A stretch of 64,000 nt of DNA from Rhodamnia argentea (lineage: Eukaryota > Streptophyta > Magnoliopsida > Myrtales > Myrtaceae), in assembly GCF_020921035.1 (NCBI RefSeq), contig NC_063152.1:34826494-34890493 (forward strand), written 5' to 3'. Below the pieces are notes generated by a model. It saw only the letters and a list, made by a program, of their open reading frames with translations, had not been told where the DNA came from and did not search any database. Shown piece by piece: positions 33,925-45,810 of the stretch; the first letter of the stretch is position 1; each line of letters opens with the position of its first letter. Both the position numbers and the translations under genes were made by a program.

Positions 33925-34045
33925 TAACTTCTGTTGGCTGTGGATCATATTATAACTTGCTGAGTGATGAAAATATTTCTACACGCCCTGTCAAAAACGA
34001 GCACTGAAGCTGCCTCGGATGAAAGGTTGCCATTTGCTCGTCTCT
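33925..34045 (+). repeat. F-box/LRR downstream flank, left part (split by Copia C)
   Basis: It matches 43888-44010 (cttctgttggctgtgg, cttgctgagtgatgaaaata, gctgcctcgg, ttgccatttgct). It continues after the Copia C insertion at 38725. The first part also resembles 63880-63980. Confidence 0.85.
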
Positions 34046-34377
34046 TGTTGTTTTCTCAAAGAACAAAAAGGAGAATTGACAGCAAAAGCTATGTATTTGC
34101 AGCAAGCAGAACGTATGGAAAGGAAAAACTACTTCTCTTTATTCAGAAAACTGAAAAATACTTAAGTACAGACTAAAACTTTGTTTGTTGCCCACTAAAC
34201 ACACGTTACCCACTAAGCAACAGATTGCTTGATCCATAAAAATCTGCAACAAACTAATAGAATAAATCTGCAACAAACTAACGGAACGGATAACATGCAA
34301 CTAAACAACCCTATAAAATAGGACTCTAACAAACCGACTCAACAGAAAATAGATCATGCAGCCTTGATGCATCAACA
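34046..34377 (-). repeat. 3' LTR of Copia C
   Basis: On the plus strand it runs tgttgttttctcaaagaaca to gatgcatcaaca. The adjacent ctctcctcctgg is the complement of a polypurine tract. Confidence 0.96.
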
Positions 34378-34390
34378 CTCTCCTCCTGGA

Positions 34391-37300
34391 TCAAGTGCTG
34401 CACACTCCTAACTTTGCCCCGAGAAGTTCGAATCGGCCAACATGAAACGACTTAGTGAATATATCTGCAATTTGATTTTCTGAACTGCAGTACACCAGGT
34501 TCACCTCTCCAGCCTTTTGCACTTCTCTCAAGAAGAAATACCTGACCTTAAAATGCTTTGTTTTTCCATGAAATACTTGGATTACGTGAAATGGCCGAGT
34601 AGCTTGATTGTCCACAAATACTTCTATGCCTTCTTCTTGCTCCAAATGCAGATCATCCATCGCCTTCTTCAACCATAATGCTTGATTCACAGCTGCAGTA
34701 GCTGCAATAAACTCAGCTTCTGCAGTTGATTGTGCTACTATTTCCCGCTTCTTTGAACACCGGGAAAAGCATGCCGACCCAAATGTAAAGCAATAACCTG
34801 AAGTGCTCCTCATATCATCCATCGATCTCGCCCGGTCACTATCAGAATACCCCCGCAACTTAAACTCCTGAATTTTGCGGAACTTAATTCCATATGAAAG
34901 AGTACCTTTCAAGTACCTCAACACCCTCTTTGCAGCTACCATATGCAACTGACTTGCACAATTAAGAAATCTAGACAAGACACTTACAGTAAACATGATG
35001 TCCGGCCTAGTTGCGGTGAGATACATTAGACAGCCGATCAAACTTCTATAAACTCTTTCATCTGCTGGTTCTGATCCATCCTTCTTTTGAAACTTTTCCT
35101 TCTGACCCATTGGAGTACTCACACTCTTGCACTCCTCCATGTTGAATCTCTTCAGGATCTCCTTCAAGTACTTCTTCTGACAGATAAAAATTTCATTCTG
35201 AGTCCGCCTAATCTCCATCCCCGGAAAATATGACATCTCACCAAGATCAGTCATTTCAAACATCTTCATCATCTCTTGCTTAAACGCAATAATCTGAGCA
35301 TTATTATTTCCTGTCACCAGCATATCATCTACATAAAGAGACACCACCACTAAGTCGGATACTAACCTCTTGACATATAGAGTGGATTCACTAAGACTTT
35401 TCTTGAAACCTAGACCCAGCAAGTGCTCATCCATCTTACTATACCATGCTGCGGGAGCTTGCCTCAAGCCATAGAGAGCCTTTTTCAGCAAATAAACTTT
35501 CTCCTCCTGGCCTAGTGTGACAAAACCTTCTGGCTGCTCAACATAAATCTCCTCCTGCAATACTCCATTCAAATAAAGCAGATTTCACATCTAAGCGATA
35601 CACCTTCCATCCTTGTTGAGCTGCCAAAGCAAGAGTTATTCTAATTGTATCTAATCTTGCAACGGGAGCAAAGGTTTCTGAGAAATCAACTCCCCAAACC
35701 TGTGCATATCCCTTCACCACCAACCTGGCTTTATGCTTATTCACCGAGCCATCGGGATTGAGTTTGGTCCCGAAAACCCATTTTACTCCAATTACCTTCC
35801 TGTCTTCGGGCCTCTCCACTAGCTCCCATGTCCGGTTCTTTTCTATCATAGTCAACTCTTCCTTCATTGCATTCATCCACTTCTGATCACTTTTAGCTTC
35901 CTCATAACCAGCGGGTTCCAAAACAGCCACACTACACCTATGATATATATCGATCGGAGATCTAGTACCTCTAACTGGAACATCATCTACCAGGTGGTCG
36001 GGTTCCAGTGAGACCTCCTTGTGCTTCCCTTGTAACTCATCTGTCCGGTCCCATTGCTCATCTTCTAGGAACCGAACATCCCTACTAGTGATCACCTTCC
36101 CTGTTTGTGGTTGAAAGATCCCGTAGGCTTTTGACACTAAACCGTAGCCAACAAAGATTCTAGGTTCAGCTTTCTCCCCCAGCTTGTCTCTCTTGACGTG
36201 TGGAATATGAGAAAAACACAGACAACCAAACACCTTCAAATTTCTTAGAATTGGCTTGACACCAAACCAAGCTTCAAAGGGAGTTTTCTTCTCCAATACC
36301 CTTGTAGGCAGCCTATTCAGAAAAAAAACTGTTGTGTTTTTTATACGCCCAAAATTCTTTTGGCAGATTCTTCTCATGCAGCAGACACCTAGTCATCTCC
36401 ATAATGGTTCTATTCTTCCTCTCACTTACTCCATTTTGCTGTGGAGAGTAAGGAGCGGTAAGCTGATGCTCAATTCCAGCCTCTTCACGTAAAGAATTAA
36501 ATCTCTGCGAGGTGTATTCTGTTCCATTATCAGATCCGATGACTTGAATCTTACAACCACTTTGGTTCTCAACCCATCTTTTAAACTTCAGAAATACCTC
36601 AGCAACTTCTGACTTTTGCTTCATGAAGTAAATCCAGCACATTCTGGTATAATCATCAATGAAAATAATGAAATACCTGCTGCCATTTAGTGAAGGAGTC
36701 ACTTGTGGACCACAGAGATCTGTATGAATCGTGGCAGCTTCTCTGTAGCTCTCCAAGTGGATTCCTTGAAGGGAAGTCTTGTCTGTTTGCCCACCAAACA
36801 AGCCTTGCACTTTGTGATTTGCTCCTCCAGGCTTGGTAACCCAGTTACCATTTCATTCCTTTGCATGAACAGCACGCCTTTGTGATGAAAGTGCCCCAGC
36901 CTCTTGTGCCATATCTCTGAATCACTGGCCCGGCACTTGAATGCCACTTGCTCTTTCTCGAGAGGATTCAGAGAAAAACTCTTCTGTTGCATCTTTATCT
37001 TGAACAGCTCCCGACCACTAGAGTCAAATATTAAACACTTCCCCTCTTCAAATATCACCTTAAATCCCTTTTCTACCAACTGTCCCACACTCAGCAAATT
37101 CTGATCAATCTCGGGCACATACATCACATCAGAAACCGGTTTAGTTCCAGCACAACTCTCTATTGCTATAGTCCCTTTACCTTTCACTTCTAAGTACTCC
37201 CCATTCCCAATCCTCACTCTTGACTTCAATGACTTGTCAAGATCTATAAATAACTTTTCATCACTTGTCATGTGGTTTGTGCAACCACTATCAACAAGCC

Positions 37301-38338
37301 AACTTTCACATGGAGCACTAGAAGAGAAACAAGAGGCAACAAACAGTTGATCTACCTCTTGTTGGGTTGCGGCATGTGCCTCACCTTGCTGCTGATCTCC
37401 CTTCTCTTTGCAGAACTTCTCAATGTGTCCAAGCTTATGACATTTTCTGCACTTCACATCTGGCCTCTTCCAACACCTAAAGTGCGGATGATTCTGTTTT
37501 CCACAAGTCTGACATGAGGAATACCTTCCCCAATTGTTCTTGGAGTTACCCGCATTGTTCTCTCTTGCAGCGGCTTCCGAACCACTACTGCCATTCCATT
37601 TCTTCCCTTTCCACTTCTTGCCTTTCCCTCCCACATTCTGTTGTTCTTTGGCCCGCAAAGCTCCTTACGTACTTCCTTCCAGCCTCATTAACCTCCTCTG
37701 CTCTTGTGCTTGCAGAGCACTAAGCAATTCTGCCAACTTGATCTGAGACAAATCCTTGGTATTCTCCAAAGATGCAATGGTTGCCTCAAACCTTTCGGGC
37801 AAAGAGACAAGAATTTTCTGCACTAGCCTATTATCAGAGAGGTCGGTGCCTAGAACTCTTGCCTGATTTGCAATGCTTATCAACTTATCAGAATACTCCT
37901 TAATTGTCTCAGACTCCTTCATCCGTGATCTCTCGAGTCTCGTGATCGATTTAGCCCCTTCATGCTTCTGATCCTCTCATCTCCTTGATACTCGGCTTTG
38001 AGGAAGTCCCAGATAGCTTTGGCTGATTCACAAGCCATAATTCTGCTAAAAATAGCGGGTGAGACAGCAGCATATAAACAAGACTTTGCCTTTGCCTTCC
38101 TTGTCGTCCTCTCCTTGTGAAGCTTGATCTGATTGATGGTTGGATTGTCGGGAAGGGGAGCAACTTCATAATCTTGTTCCACAGCTTCCCAAAAATCACA
38201 ACCCTCTAGATAGGCTTGCATTCTCACCGCCCAGGCTTGATAATTTTCTCCATCAAACACCGGTGGAGTCATTGAAAAAACACTCAATCCTGTCTCCATC
38301 TTGCCTTCGTCTTCTATGGATGCAGATACTCCTCTCAA
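34391..38338 (-). pseudogene. Copia C gag-pol, nearly intact but with frameshifts
   Basis: Minus-strand reading: gag from 38338 or an internal Met (TPPVFDGENYQAWAVRMQAY), continuing at 37922-37665 (ESETIKEYSDKLISIANQ); zinc knuckle CRKCHKLGHIEKFC; protease with intact DSGCTNHM; GAG-pre-integrase EIWHKRLGHFHHKG; integrase core with SDNGTEYTS and PQQNGVSERKNR; reverse transcriptase with SLYVDDML; RNase H to LGAKLGVCST at 34391. All catalytic signatures are visible. Frame changes near 37920, 37660, 36750, 36350 and 35560 split it into six overlapping ORFs, so this copy is not autonomous as it stands. A few of these may be sequencing errors. Confidence 0.93.
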
Positions 38339-38378
38339 TCAATCTCACAAGTCACTCACAGCCCCTTAAGATCAAGAA

Positions 38379-38391
38379 GGCTCTGATACCA
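38379..38391 (-). other. Primer-binding site of Copia C
   Basis: ggctctgatacca is the exact complement of TGGTATCAGAGCC. It lies 1 bp from the 5' LTR edge at 38393. Confidence 0.95.
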
Positions 38392-38392
38392 A

Positions 38393-38724
38393 TGTTGTTT
38401 TCTCAAAGAACAAAAAGGAGAATTGACAGCAAAAGCTATGTATTTGCAGCAAGCGTAACGTATGGAAAGGAAAAACTACTTCTCTTTATTCAGAAAACTG
38501 AAAAATACTTAAGTACAGACTAAAACTTTGTTTGTTGCCCACTAAACACACGTTACCCACTAAGCAACAGATTGCTTGATCCATAAAAATCTGCAACAAA
38601 CTAATAGAATAAATCTGCAACAAACTAACGGAATAGATAACATGCAACTAAACAACCCTACAAAATAGGACTCTAACAAACTGACTCAACAGAAAATAGA
38701 TCGTGCAGCCTTGATGCATCAACA
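38393..38724 (-). repeat. 5' LTR of Copia C
   Basis: Partner of 34046-34377, with about seven differences in 332 bp. Confidence 0.96.
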
Positions 38725-39545
38725 TCTCTTCTTTAGATGGTTGGGCACAGCTTTCGGCCTATCAAAGCCCGACCAAATGCGAACTTCACCGGTTGAGCTC
38801 AATTTCATATTTCTTGTAGGTTATGAGTGAGCTTGGGCATGGCCACCCAGGCATTTCTCTGAGCCCTGCCTCACCAATCCGAGTATAGAAATTTCTTGCC
38901 ATCCCGTCCCAAAGCTCGACGTAGAAACTCATGTTCATCTTCTCATTCATTTGGTGAAGGATTCGAAACCCCACATGTCTGTCCTGGATCTTACTTAGTG
39001 CGAGCTGCTCCTCCACGTGCATATGCAAATGTTATTACCCAACACGAGCGGATTCACGGATTGCGAATTTTCGAAAGAAAGGCAAAAATTTGGGTAGGTC
39101 CGAATCTGCTCAACTTTACGTAGGTTCTTCTTCATTATCAAATCTATACTTCTAAATGAAGTTTGCCTTTTGCCACGCTAGCCCTCTTAAATTTGACATA
39201 TCTATAGACTATTTAAGAAAATCATACGCACGCACATCAAAATTGACTCTATGAAATTTAGATAGATATAGCAGTAAACGGGACTAATGTATATAAAAGA
39301 AAATCAAAATCTCACAACAGATAGGATTGTTGTGTTACGAGTCCCACCCAGAGAATCGAGCAGTGCTTTACTCGCTTGGATCTTGAAAGCTGCACTTCTC
39401 AAAGAGCTGTTGCCAATGTCCCCGTTCTCCGTTGGGATTGCGTTTCAATCTCTATTTGCAAGATGGCGAGAGAACATTTTCTGACCAAGTCAAAAAGCTT
39501 TTGCAGACCTTGGAAGATCAGAAGACATTGATTGATTGAGTTTTG
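38725..39545 (+). repeat. F-box/LRR downstream flank, right part
   Basis: Homologous to about 44010-44900 (gttgggcaca, catgtctgtcctggatctta, aatgttattac, ttttgcagaccttggaaga). Neither copy contains a convincing gene. The end (aagcttttgcagaccttgg) contains a splice-acceptor-like tttgcag followed by an open stretch in both copies. Confidence 0.75.
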
Positions 39546-39654
39546 ATTCTTGCGTTCTGCCCAAGTGTTTGTAGTTGTCTAAGTAGCTCTTTGCTCCTTG
39601 CAAAAGTACACACTTCCACAAAGCTACAAAGCTAACCAAAAGAGAGGGGCATTT

Positions 39655-40935
39655 CTACCCTTTCATGGCCTAAAATCAACGTGCAGTGGTCTAAAGATTG
39701 ACTATGATCGTCCATCAACAGCTGACATTGTCTCAGTCATTCAACAATTCATCAAGGACCCAACAGTTTTGCTATGATATTATTGTAGACAGGCCCCTAA
39801 AAGAGATTGGTATGGCCACGCAAAATACTAAGCTGTAACAACTAACAACTATCGGATTAATGTTCAATTACAAAGGTTGGTAATTTCTTTTTCTTTTTTT
39901 TGCAGTTACTTCGATATCGAGAAGCTAAAATAAATCCAGCATCAAGATATTTTAAGGCGCTCGATGGAATTTGAATTCTTAAAAATTAGTATTAGATCGC
40001 TGACATGCGTTGAGTAGAGGTGATCATGGGTCTGTGGCCTAGCGGGGCCAAATGGGTAAATTTGGACTAGCCGTTCCATTCTTGGTCCGCTCAAGCCCGG
40101 TCCATCTCATATTAAATGAGGTTAATAATTTGTTTAAAAAAAAAATTTGGTCCACCCACGGATCAATCAAGTATTAAACTAGGAAAAGTGCATACTGCAT
40201 AGCACATAATTAGCACTAGCGCCGGCTCGATTTAACTAGGTCCGCCCCTCCAAAGGATTTCCCCACGATTCTGGGGTCCCTTTAGATCGTACACATGTAT
40301 TCCGTTATTGCATCGAATCAGTGGTCGAAGTACTCGGGTATGGTGCAAACTAGATGTTGTGACACTATCGATTGTTTAATGGACCTTGCATTATATCCGA
40401 ATTTCGATGGATGTCTTCTTGGATGAATATAATTAGATTAATCTTCAATGGGCAAACGAGGGAACCGTCTACATGGTAAAACCTAGCTAAGGAAAGGGGA
40501 GATTGGCCGAGATTAGATGGACGACAATCAACGTGTGATTCGACGATTAACAATAGTTGTCAATCAATAACTGACGGTTATCTCTGTCATTCAGTAGTTC
40601 ATCAAGGACCCAACAATTGTGCTATTGGATTACTTGCTAACGTTATTCTGGAAGGCCTGTAAAAAGGCTCGGTATGGCCATGCGAGATTCCCGTCCAATT
40701 GAAAACGGCCGATTATTGTTTTGCCCATCAGTTCAGTATCGACAAGCTAAAATTAAATCAATTGTCGAGACACTTTCAAGAACTCATACCGAATTTGAAT
40801 TCTTAAAAATGACTAATAGATAGCCGACATGCATCGAGCAGAGGTGATCATGGGTTGGGTGGCCTGTCGGGCCAGAACCATAAATGGTTTCATTTCGATT
40901 CGCAATTCCCTTCTTGTTTGGCGCGTTCCAAGTCC
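39655..40935 (+). repeat. Duplicated blocks B and C (tandem)
   Basis: Block B (39655-40560) matches block A at 32880-33804. Block C (about 40500-40935) repeats the first part again (caatcaacgtgtgattcg, catcaaggacccaacaatt, aagctaaaattaaatc, gaggtgatcatggg). Block C is cut at its right end by the Harbinger-like MITE. No gene is seen. Confidence 0.75.
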
Positions 40936-40943
40936 AATCTTTA

Positions 40944-41654
40944 GGCTGTGTTTGGTAGTTGGGATAAAATTCACGATAAGATAAAATTTATCATATCTTG
41001 TGTTTGGTACCTACCTAGGATAAAGTAAAGTGGGATATAGACAGGATAAAATTATCCCATGGGGGAGGTATACTAAAGGTGAATATGATTTCTAATAACC
41101 CTAATGTATAAGTTATTTTTTTTGAATAACAAATTTCTCAAACTAATAAAATTAAAATAGTACTAGAATATAAATAATATTTGATTTCTAATATAAAAAA
41201 TTCAAAATAACAAAAATAAAAATGATTTCATTATTATTTATGTATTCAAATTTCTTTCTATCTTATAGTATAAAATTTTCTTATATTATACTATATTTAT
41301 ATTTATTACATATTTAGGTATTTTGGTAATTCAAGAATATTAGTATAATTCACTAGAGAATGATGGAAGGGGAAAAAAGAATTAAAAAAGAAAAGGAAAA
41401 AAAATAAGCAATAAAAATGAGCTAGGCAAGACTGTTGCGAGAGATTCCTAACATTTTCGTTTGTGTAGCATTTAGGTTCATTTACATTAATATTTCATCC
41501 ATATCAAACAATAGACAAAATAAGATGTGAAAATATCCGTATTTATTATTGCGAGTCACCAAACAATGAATAGAATATAGCAAAATCCGTAAATTTTATA
41601 TTCTATTTTATCCAGTCTTATCTTATTTAGAAATCTCGACGACCAAATATAGCC
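40944..41654. mobile_element. PIF/Harbinger-like MITE with TTA target duplication
   Basis: 711 bp. The left end is ggctgtgtttggtagttggg and the opposite-strand right end is ggctatatttggtcg. TTA flanks both sides (40941-40943 and 41655-41657), the usual Tourist/Harbinger target. The subterminal parts hold inverted copies of ggataaaat and ttatcttat motifs. The interior is AT-rich, with no transposase. It ends 53 bp upstream of the FBL2 start codon. Confidence 0.8.
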
Positions 41655-41707
41655 TTAGAAAACCGAATATGTGGTAGAACCCTAGCGATGTTGTGTTACC
41701 CTTATCG

Positions 41708-43419
41708 ATGGCCCATCAACGTTAACCACCGTGGGAAGACCTGCCCCTGCTGTTCTGGGAGGCCGTCCTCCGCTCCTTTACGTCCAAAGCAGACCTCAAG
41801 TCCGTCTCCACCGTCTGCAAGCAACTCCTACACATCTCCAACACCGTCCGCACCTCCCTCTCCGTCTGCAACCACATGACCCCCCCGCGCCTCGACTCCC
41901 TCCTCTCCCGGCGCTTCACATCCCTCAAGTACATCAAGCTCAGCTACTTCCGCGGGGATCGCTCCTCCGTCCTCCTCCAGATCGTGCAATTCCCGTTGCC
42001 CCTCGAGCGCCTCAACCTCTCGAACCAGGAGTCCCTCCACCTCGATGGGTTGCGAGAGATGGGGTCCAAGTTTGGGGCTTTGAGGGTCTTGGTGCTTGCC
42101 AATGTTGGGTTGTTGGAGGATGGCGACTTGGGTTCGATCGCGAACTACTTTCCTGAGCTCAAAGTGCTCGACATTAGAAATCCGAGGCTGAGCCGGGTCA
42201 CCGATGATGGTATCTCGTTCCTGTCGCAGAAGCTGCAGAGGCTGTGGCGAATCGACATTTCTGATAATTAGTTCATCTCTGATCAGTCTTTTGTCGTTCT
42301 GTCCGTGAATTTGCCGTGTCTGAGGGAAATTAGGTTTACGAAATGTGGCTTAATTACTGGGAGAGGTATTGCTTCGTTGATGAAGAACAGGCCTGACTTG
42401 GTATCCTTGGCCCCGACTTTGATGAAAAAGGAGACGATTTTCTGTGAGGAGTTGGTGGTTTCCTTTCATCGCGCTCGGGGTTTGAGTAGGCTGGATTTCT
42501 CGTGCTCATATATATGGGATGGGTTGCTAATGTCTGTCGCGGAGGCAAATATTCCGCTACAAAGCCTCGTTCTTTCGCATGCTTCGGGGTTTTCGTTCGA
42601 TGGGATTCAGAGGATCATGCTAAAGCACTGAGGCATCAAGGTCCTAGATTTGGGGGGAGTAGATTTCCTCACGGATGACGTCATGGGAGTGATATGTAGA
42701 GATCTTCGCAGCCTGACCTCAGTCGACGTAAGACACTGGTTAAATCTCACGAAGACGACATTGTATAAACTCGTGAGACAGTGTCCCTTCCTAAAGCATA
42801 TCGTTATGGATTGGACGAAACTAAGGATGGATGATGCTATTGAAACTGATATTGTGGTGAATTCTCAAGTGAGGTTTCTTGGCGTAGCAGGTAATGTGAG
42901 TTTGACCGATGAATGCCTCAAGAAGATCGGACGTATGTGCCCCAACTTGTGGTATCTTGACGTGGGCCATTGTGGGAAGATAACTGGGACGGCATTTGGG
43001 GTGTGCTGAAGAGCTGCTCTGAAATCAAGCATTTGGAGATGCGTGGTTTAGAAAACATAGGGGATCTATGCATCGACTTTGAACTCCCACAGTTAGAGGG
43101 CTCGCAAGCAAAAGGCTTGAAAGTCAACGATGAGGAGCTAGCGGCATTTATAAGTCGATGTTGCCATCTCAAGCATCTCGACCTATCGAACTGCGTGCAT
43201 CTGTCGAGCAAAGGGGTAGAAAAGGTGGTGAAGATTTGCAAGACACTGAGGGCGATAAATCTGTGGGGCTGCCATAATGTACGCGACGATGTCCCATTTC
43301 TAGATTGGATGGTGTCTGTGAGGCCATCGTTGAGGAAAATTGTCCCACCTCGCGGATTTGAGCCATCTGAAATCCAAGACGACTTCTTGCAGCGTGGTTG
43401 TCTTGTCAGTGATTACTGA
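41708..43419 (+). pseudogene. FBL2: F-box/LRR-type gene with stop codons
   Basis: Nearly full-length copy of about 570 codons. The ATG at 41708 is followed after five codons by TAA (41723-41725), then an F-box-like segment (EDLPLLFWEAVLRSFTSKAD) and RNI-type LRRs to the stop at 43417-43419. Further lesions: TAG at 42269-42271, TGA at 42629-42631 and a 1-bp frameshift near 42985. All other parts stay in one frame and align with FBL1. The family role would be an SCF E3 substrate receptor. Apart from the TAA near the start, the 42269 and 42629 stops look like single-base changes (FBL1 has an open codon at both), so decay is fairly recent. Confidence 0.88.
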
Positions 43420-45004
43420 CCTCAAAAGGGATGATGGATTATTGACTTCAAAAGGGAAGATGGATGACGTAATTGTGGTTGTCTAGCAGTTTGGTTGTCT
43501 TGTTAAGAGATATTTTTTAGATATGATGTATTTTCTAGGATAGCTTTTTTTTCTTTCCTATACATATTATTCAGGTATAAATGCCCTCGATTCTAAAGAG
43601 TTAAAAGCCAAGTCTGTTGAGCAATAACGTAATCTTTATTGATTCTTTCTCTTGAAGATCCTAGAATATTTACACTTGGCTTAATCAATTTGGTCATAAA
43701 ATCTGTTTGCATTCTTCAAAAATTCCATCAACTTTTGATGTTTTTCATCTTTCATTTAAGAAGCAACATCGTGCTCCCTGATTCGGACGTGAAGCATTGG
43801 ATTTTAGGTCAGAAGGCAAGTAATAACTGGTCATCATCGTGCGTGAATCGTTGAATTTCGCCGATGAAGTTGTCAATCTTGTATCCCACTTCTGTTGGCT
43901 GTGGACCATGTTATAACTTGCTGAGTGATGAAAATATTGCTACACGCGCTGTCGAAAACAACTACTGCAGCTGCCTCGGTTGAAACATTGCCATTTGCTT
44001 AGCTTTCACAAGAATGTTGGGCACAACTTTTGGCCCATCAAGCCCAACCAAACGCGAACTCGACCATTTTAGCTCAACCACTTCGAGCATAGCAATGGAA
44101 TGCGACCCTGCCTTGAGCTCGGCATAGAAATTTCATGTTTCATCCTTTCATTCGTTAGGTGGGGGATTCAAATATTAACATGTCTGTCCTGGATCTTACT
44201 TAGTGCTAGTGCAGGTGCACGCACATTCCAATGTTATTACCTAACGAGGGAGGATTTATGGATTGTGAGCTTTCACTTAGGCAAAAAGTTGGGTAGGTCT
44301 GAACTTGCACAACTTTACATAGGCCCTCCATCCAAAAGATGGACAGTCTAAAGTTAGTATGCATTTATATAAAATCCAAGATGGGCTCAAAGGCTCGTGA
44401 AATGCTCTAAAGACAATTGGTTGATCAGACGGGGAGCTTGCGATTTTCAGACAACTTGAGCTCTTGACTAGCGATTCCACCTTTAAGAATTCGTCTGATA
44501 TGCGGGTTTGACAGACGTGGCTGCACTTTGTGGGTTAGCAAGGCTGCATATCTTCTGATTCAAACTCAAAAGACAGATGGGGAGTTCACCCCAGCTGCAG
44601 CATGGGATTTGGTCAAATGCAGAGGGCTTAAAATCAGCTGGCATCGTCTCCTTCGGTCGAAACCAAATGGGCCCTAAGATTGCTTTCATTGACTAAGACA
44701 GTCTTATTCAGTAGCTTGCAATCCCTTCATAGAGTTAAGAAATGGAGCGGCATTTTCTGCAGTTCTCAAGCAGTTAGCTGCCCATTTACTTCTCTCTTGG
44801 AATTGCGTCTGAATCTCTGTCGCAGAATGGGAAGAGGACACTCTCGGAGCAAGTTAAAAGATTTTGCAGACCTTGGAAGAGCGGATTTTGATTGGCTGAG
44901 TATTAATTGGTTTTGCAATAAAAGTTATGTACTTTTTGAATAGAAATAAAAGTTGACAATATAAGCATTAATAGGTTTGGCATATAAATTCAGATAGAAT
45001 ATCA
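43420..45004 (+). other. FBL2 downstream flank; no intact gene
   Basis: About 43430-43460 holds a small direct repeat (attgacttcaaaagggaaga type). From 43888 the DNA is shared with 33925-34045 and 38725-39545. About 43860-43990, read on the minus strand, gives a decayed version of the peptide at the right window edge (VVVFDSACSNIFITQQ versus SVVFDRTFKSIDVAQK). Nothing else is recognised. Confidence 0.6.
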
Positions 45005-45810
45005 ACAGAATTGTCCAAAAGGTTTTAAACCTACTACACTTCTGTCAATTGATTCATAGACCTTTTCATATTTTGCCAATTGAGTTCATCCAGCCAATTT
45101 TGATCAGAAATCGCTAATGTGGATGCCGGCTATCTTATATGACACAGATGACACTAGCATACACAATTTTTAATAATATTATAATAGATTTGACTTATTT
45201 ATTTATTCTTCTTTTTGGTTTCCTTCTTTACTTTTTTCTTATTTTGTCCTTTTCTTTTTTCTCTTTTTCCCTCCGCTGACCATTGCTAGCCCTTGTCGAT
45301 GGTCAACGGAGGTCGTCGCCCTTAGGCGAGGGCCCCCCTTTTTAACCCTCATGCAAGGGACGCCCGGGCCTAAGTTGGTGAGGGTTGCCCTTGCTCAAGG
45401 CCAAAGAAGGTGGCCTTGGTAAGACTGGCGAGGGCGACCCTCACCCAAGCGAGGGCTCCCTCGCCCCATCCGACGAGGGTGTCCCTCGCCTAAGGCCAGC
45501 GACCTCTACCGAGAAAAAGAAAAAAGAAGAAGAAAAGGAAAAAATAGTAAGAAATGAAATAAAAAATAAAAAATAATTCAAAAAATTACTAATATTATTA
45601 GAAATTATCTATGTAAGATGATCGAGATCCACGCTAGTTATTTCCGGCCAAAATTGGCCGAATAAGCTTAATTGGCGGAACTTGAAAATGTTTATGAATC
45701 AATTGGCAAAATTAAAAAGTTTATGACTGAATTGTCGAAAGCGCAATAGGTTTAGGACTGAATTGGCAAAAATATAATAAGTTTAGGACTTTTTGGAGAA
45801 TTTTTACTAA
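45005..45810. mobile_element. Inverted-repeat element with GC-rich core, 'taggactaaattggc' family
   Basis: The left end (ttgtccaaaaggttttaaac, then ctactacacttctgtcaatt) and the opposite-strand right end (ttctccaaaaagtcctaaac, then tattatatttttgccaatt) are inverted copies. The inner arms repeat tttgatcagaaatcgctaatgt against its complement near 45630. The core (45260-45500) is GC-rich with repeated gcgagggc and ccctcgcc words. No transposase. Confidence 0.65.

Larger units (their letters stand above)
34046..38724 (-). mobile_element. Copia C: young full-length Copia retrotransposon, reverse strand
   Basis: 4679 bp, with 332-bp LTRs at both ends and perfect target duplications tctct (34041-34045 and 38725-38729). 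A primer site and the complete gag-pol order are present. By hand alignment the LTRs differ at about seven positions. It is inserted in the downstream flank of the FBL3 fragment; the intact counterpart of the target is at about 44010. Confidence 0.97.

Noticed and set aside
36256..37746. Plus-strand ORFs of 60-80 codons across Copia C
   Set aside because: They lie opposite the minus-strand gag-pol frames, which carry all family motifs. They are shadows.
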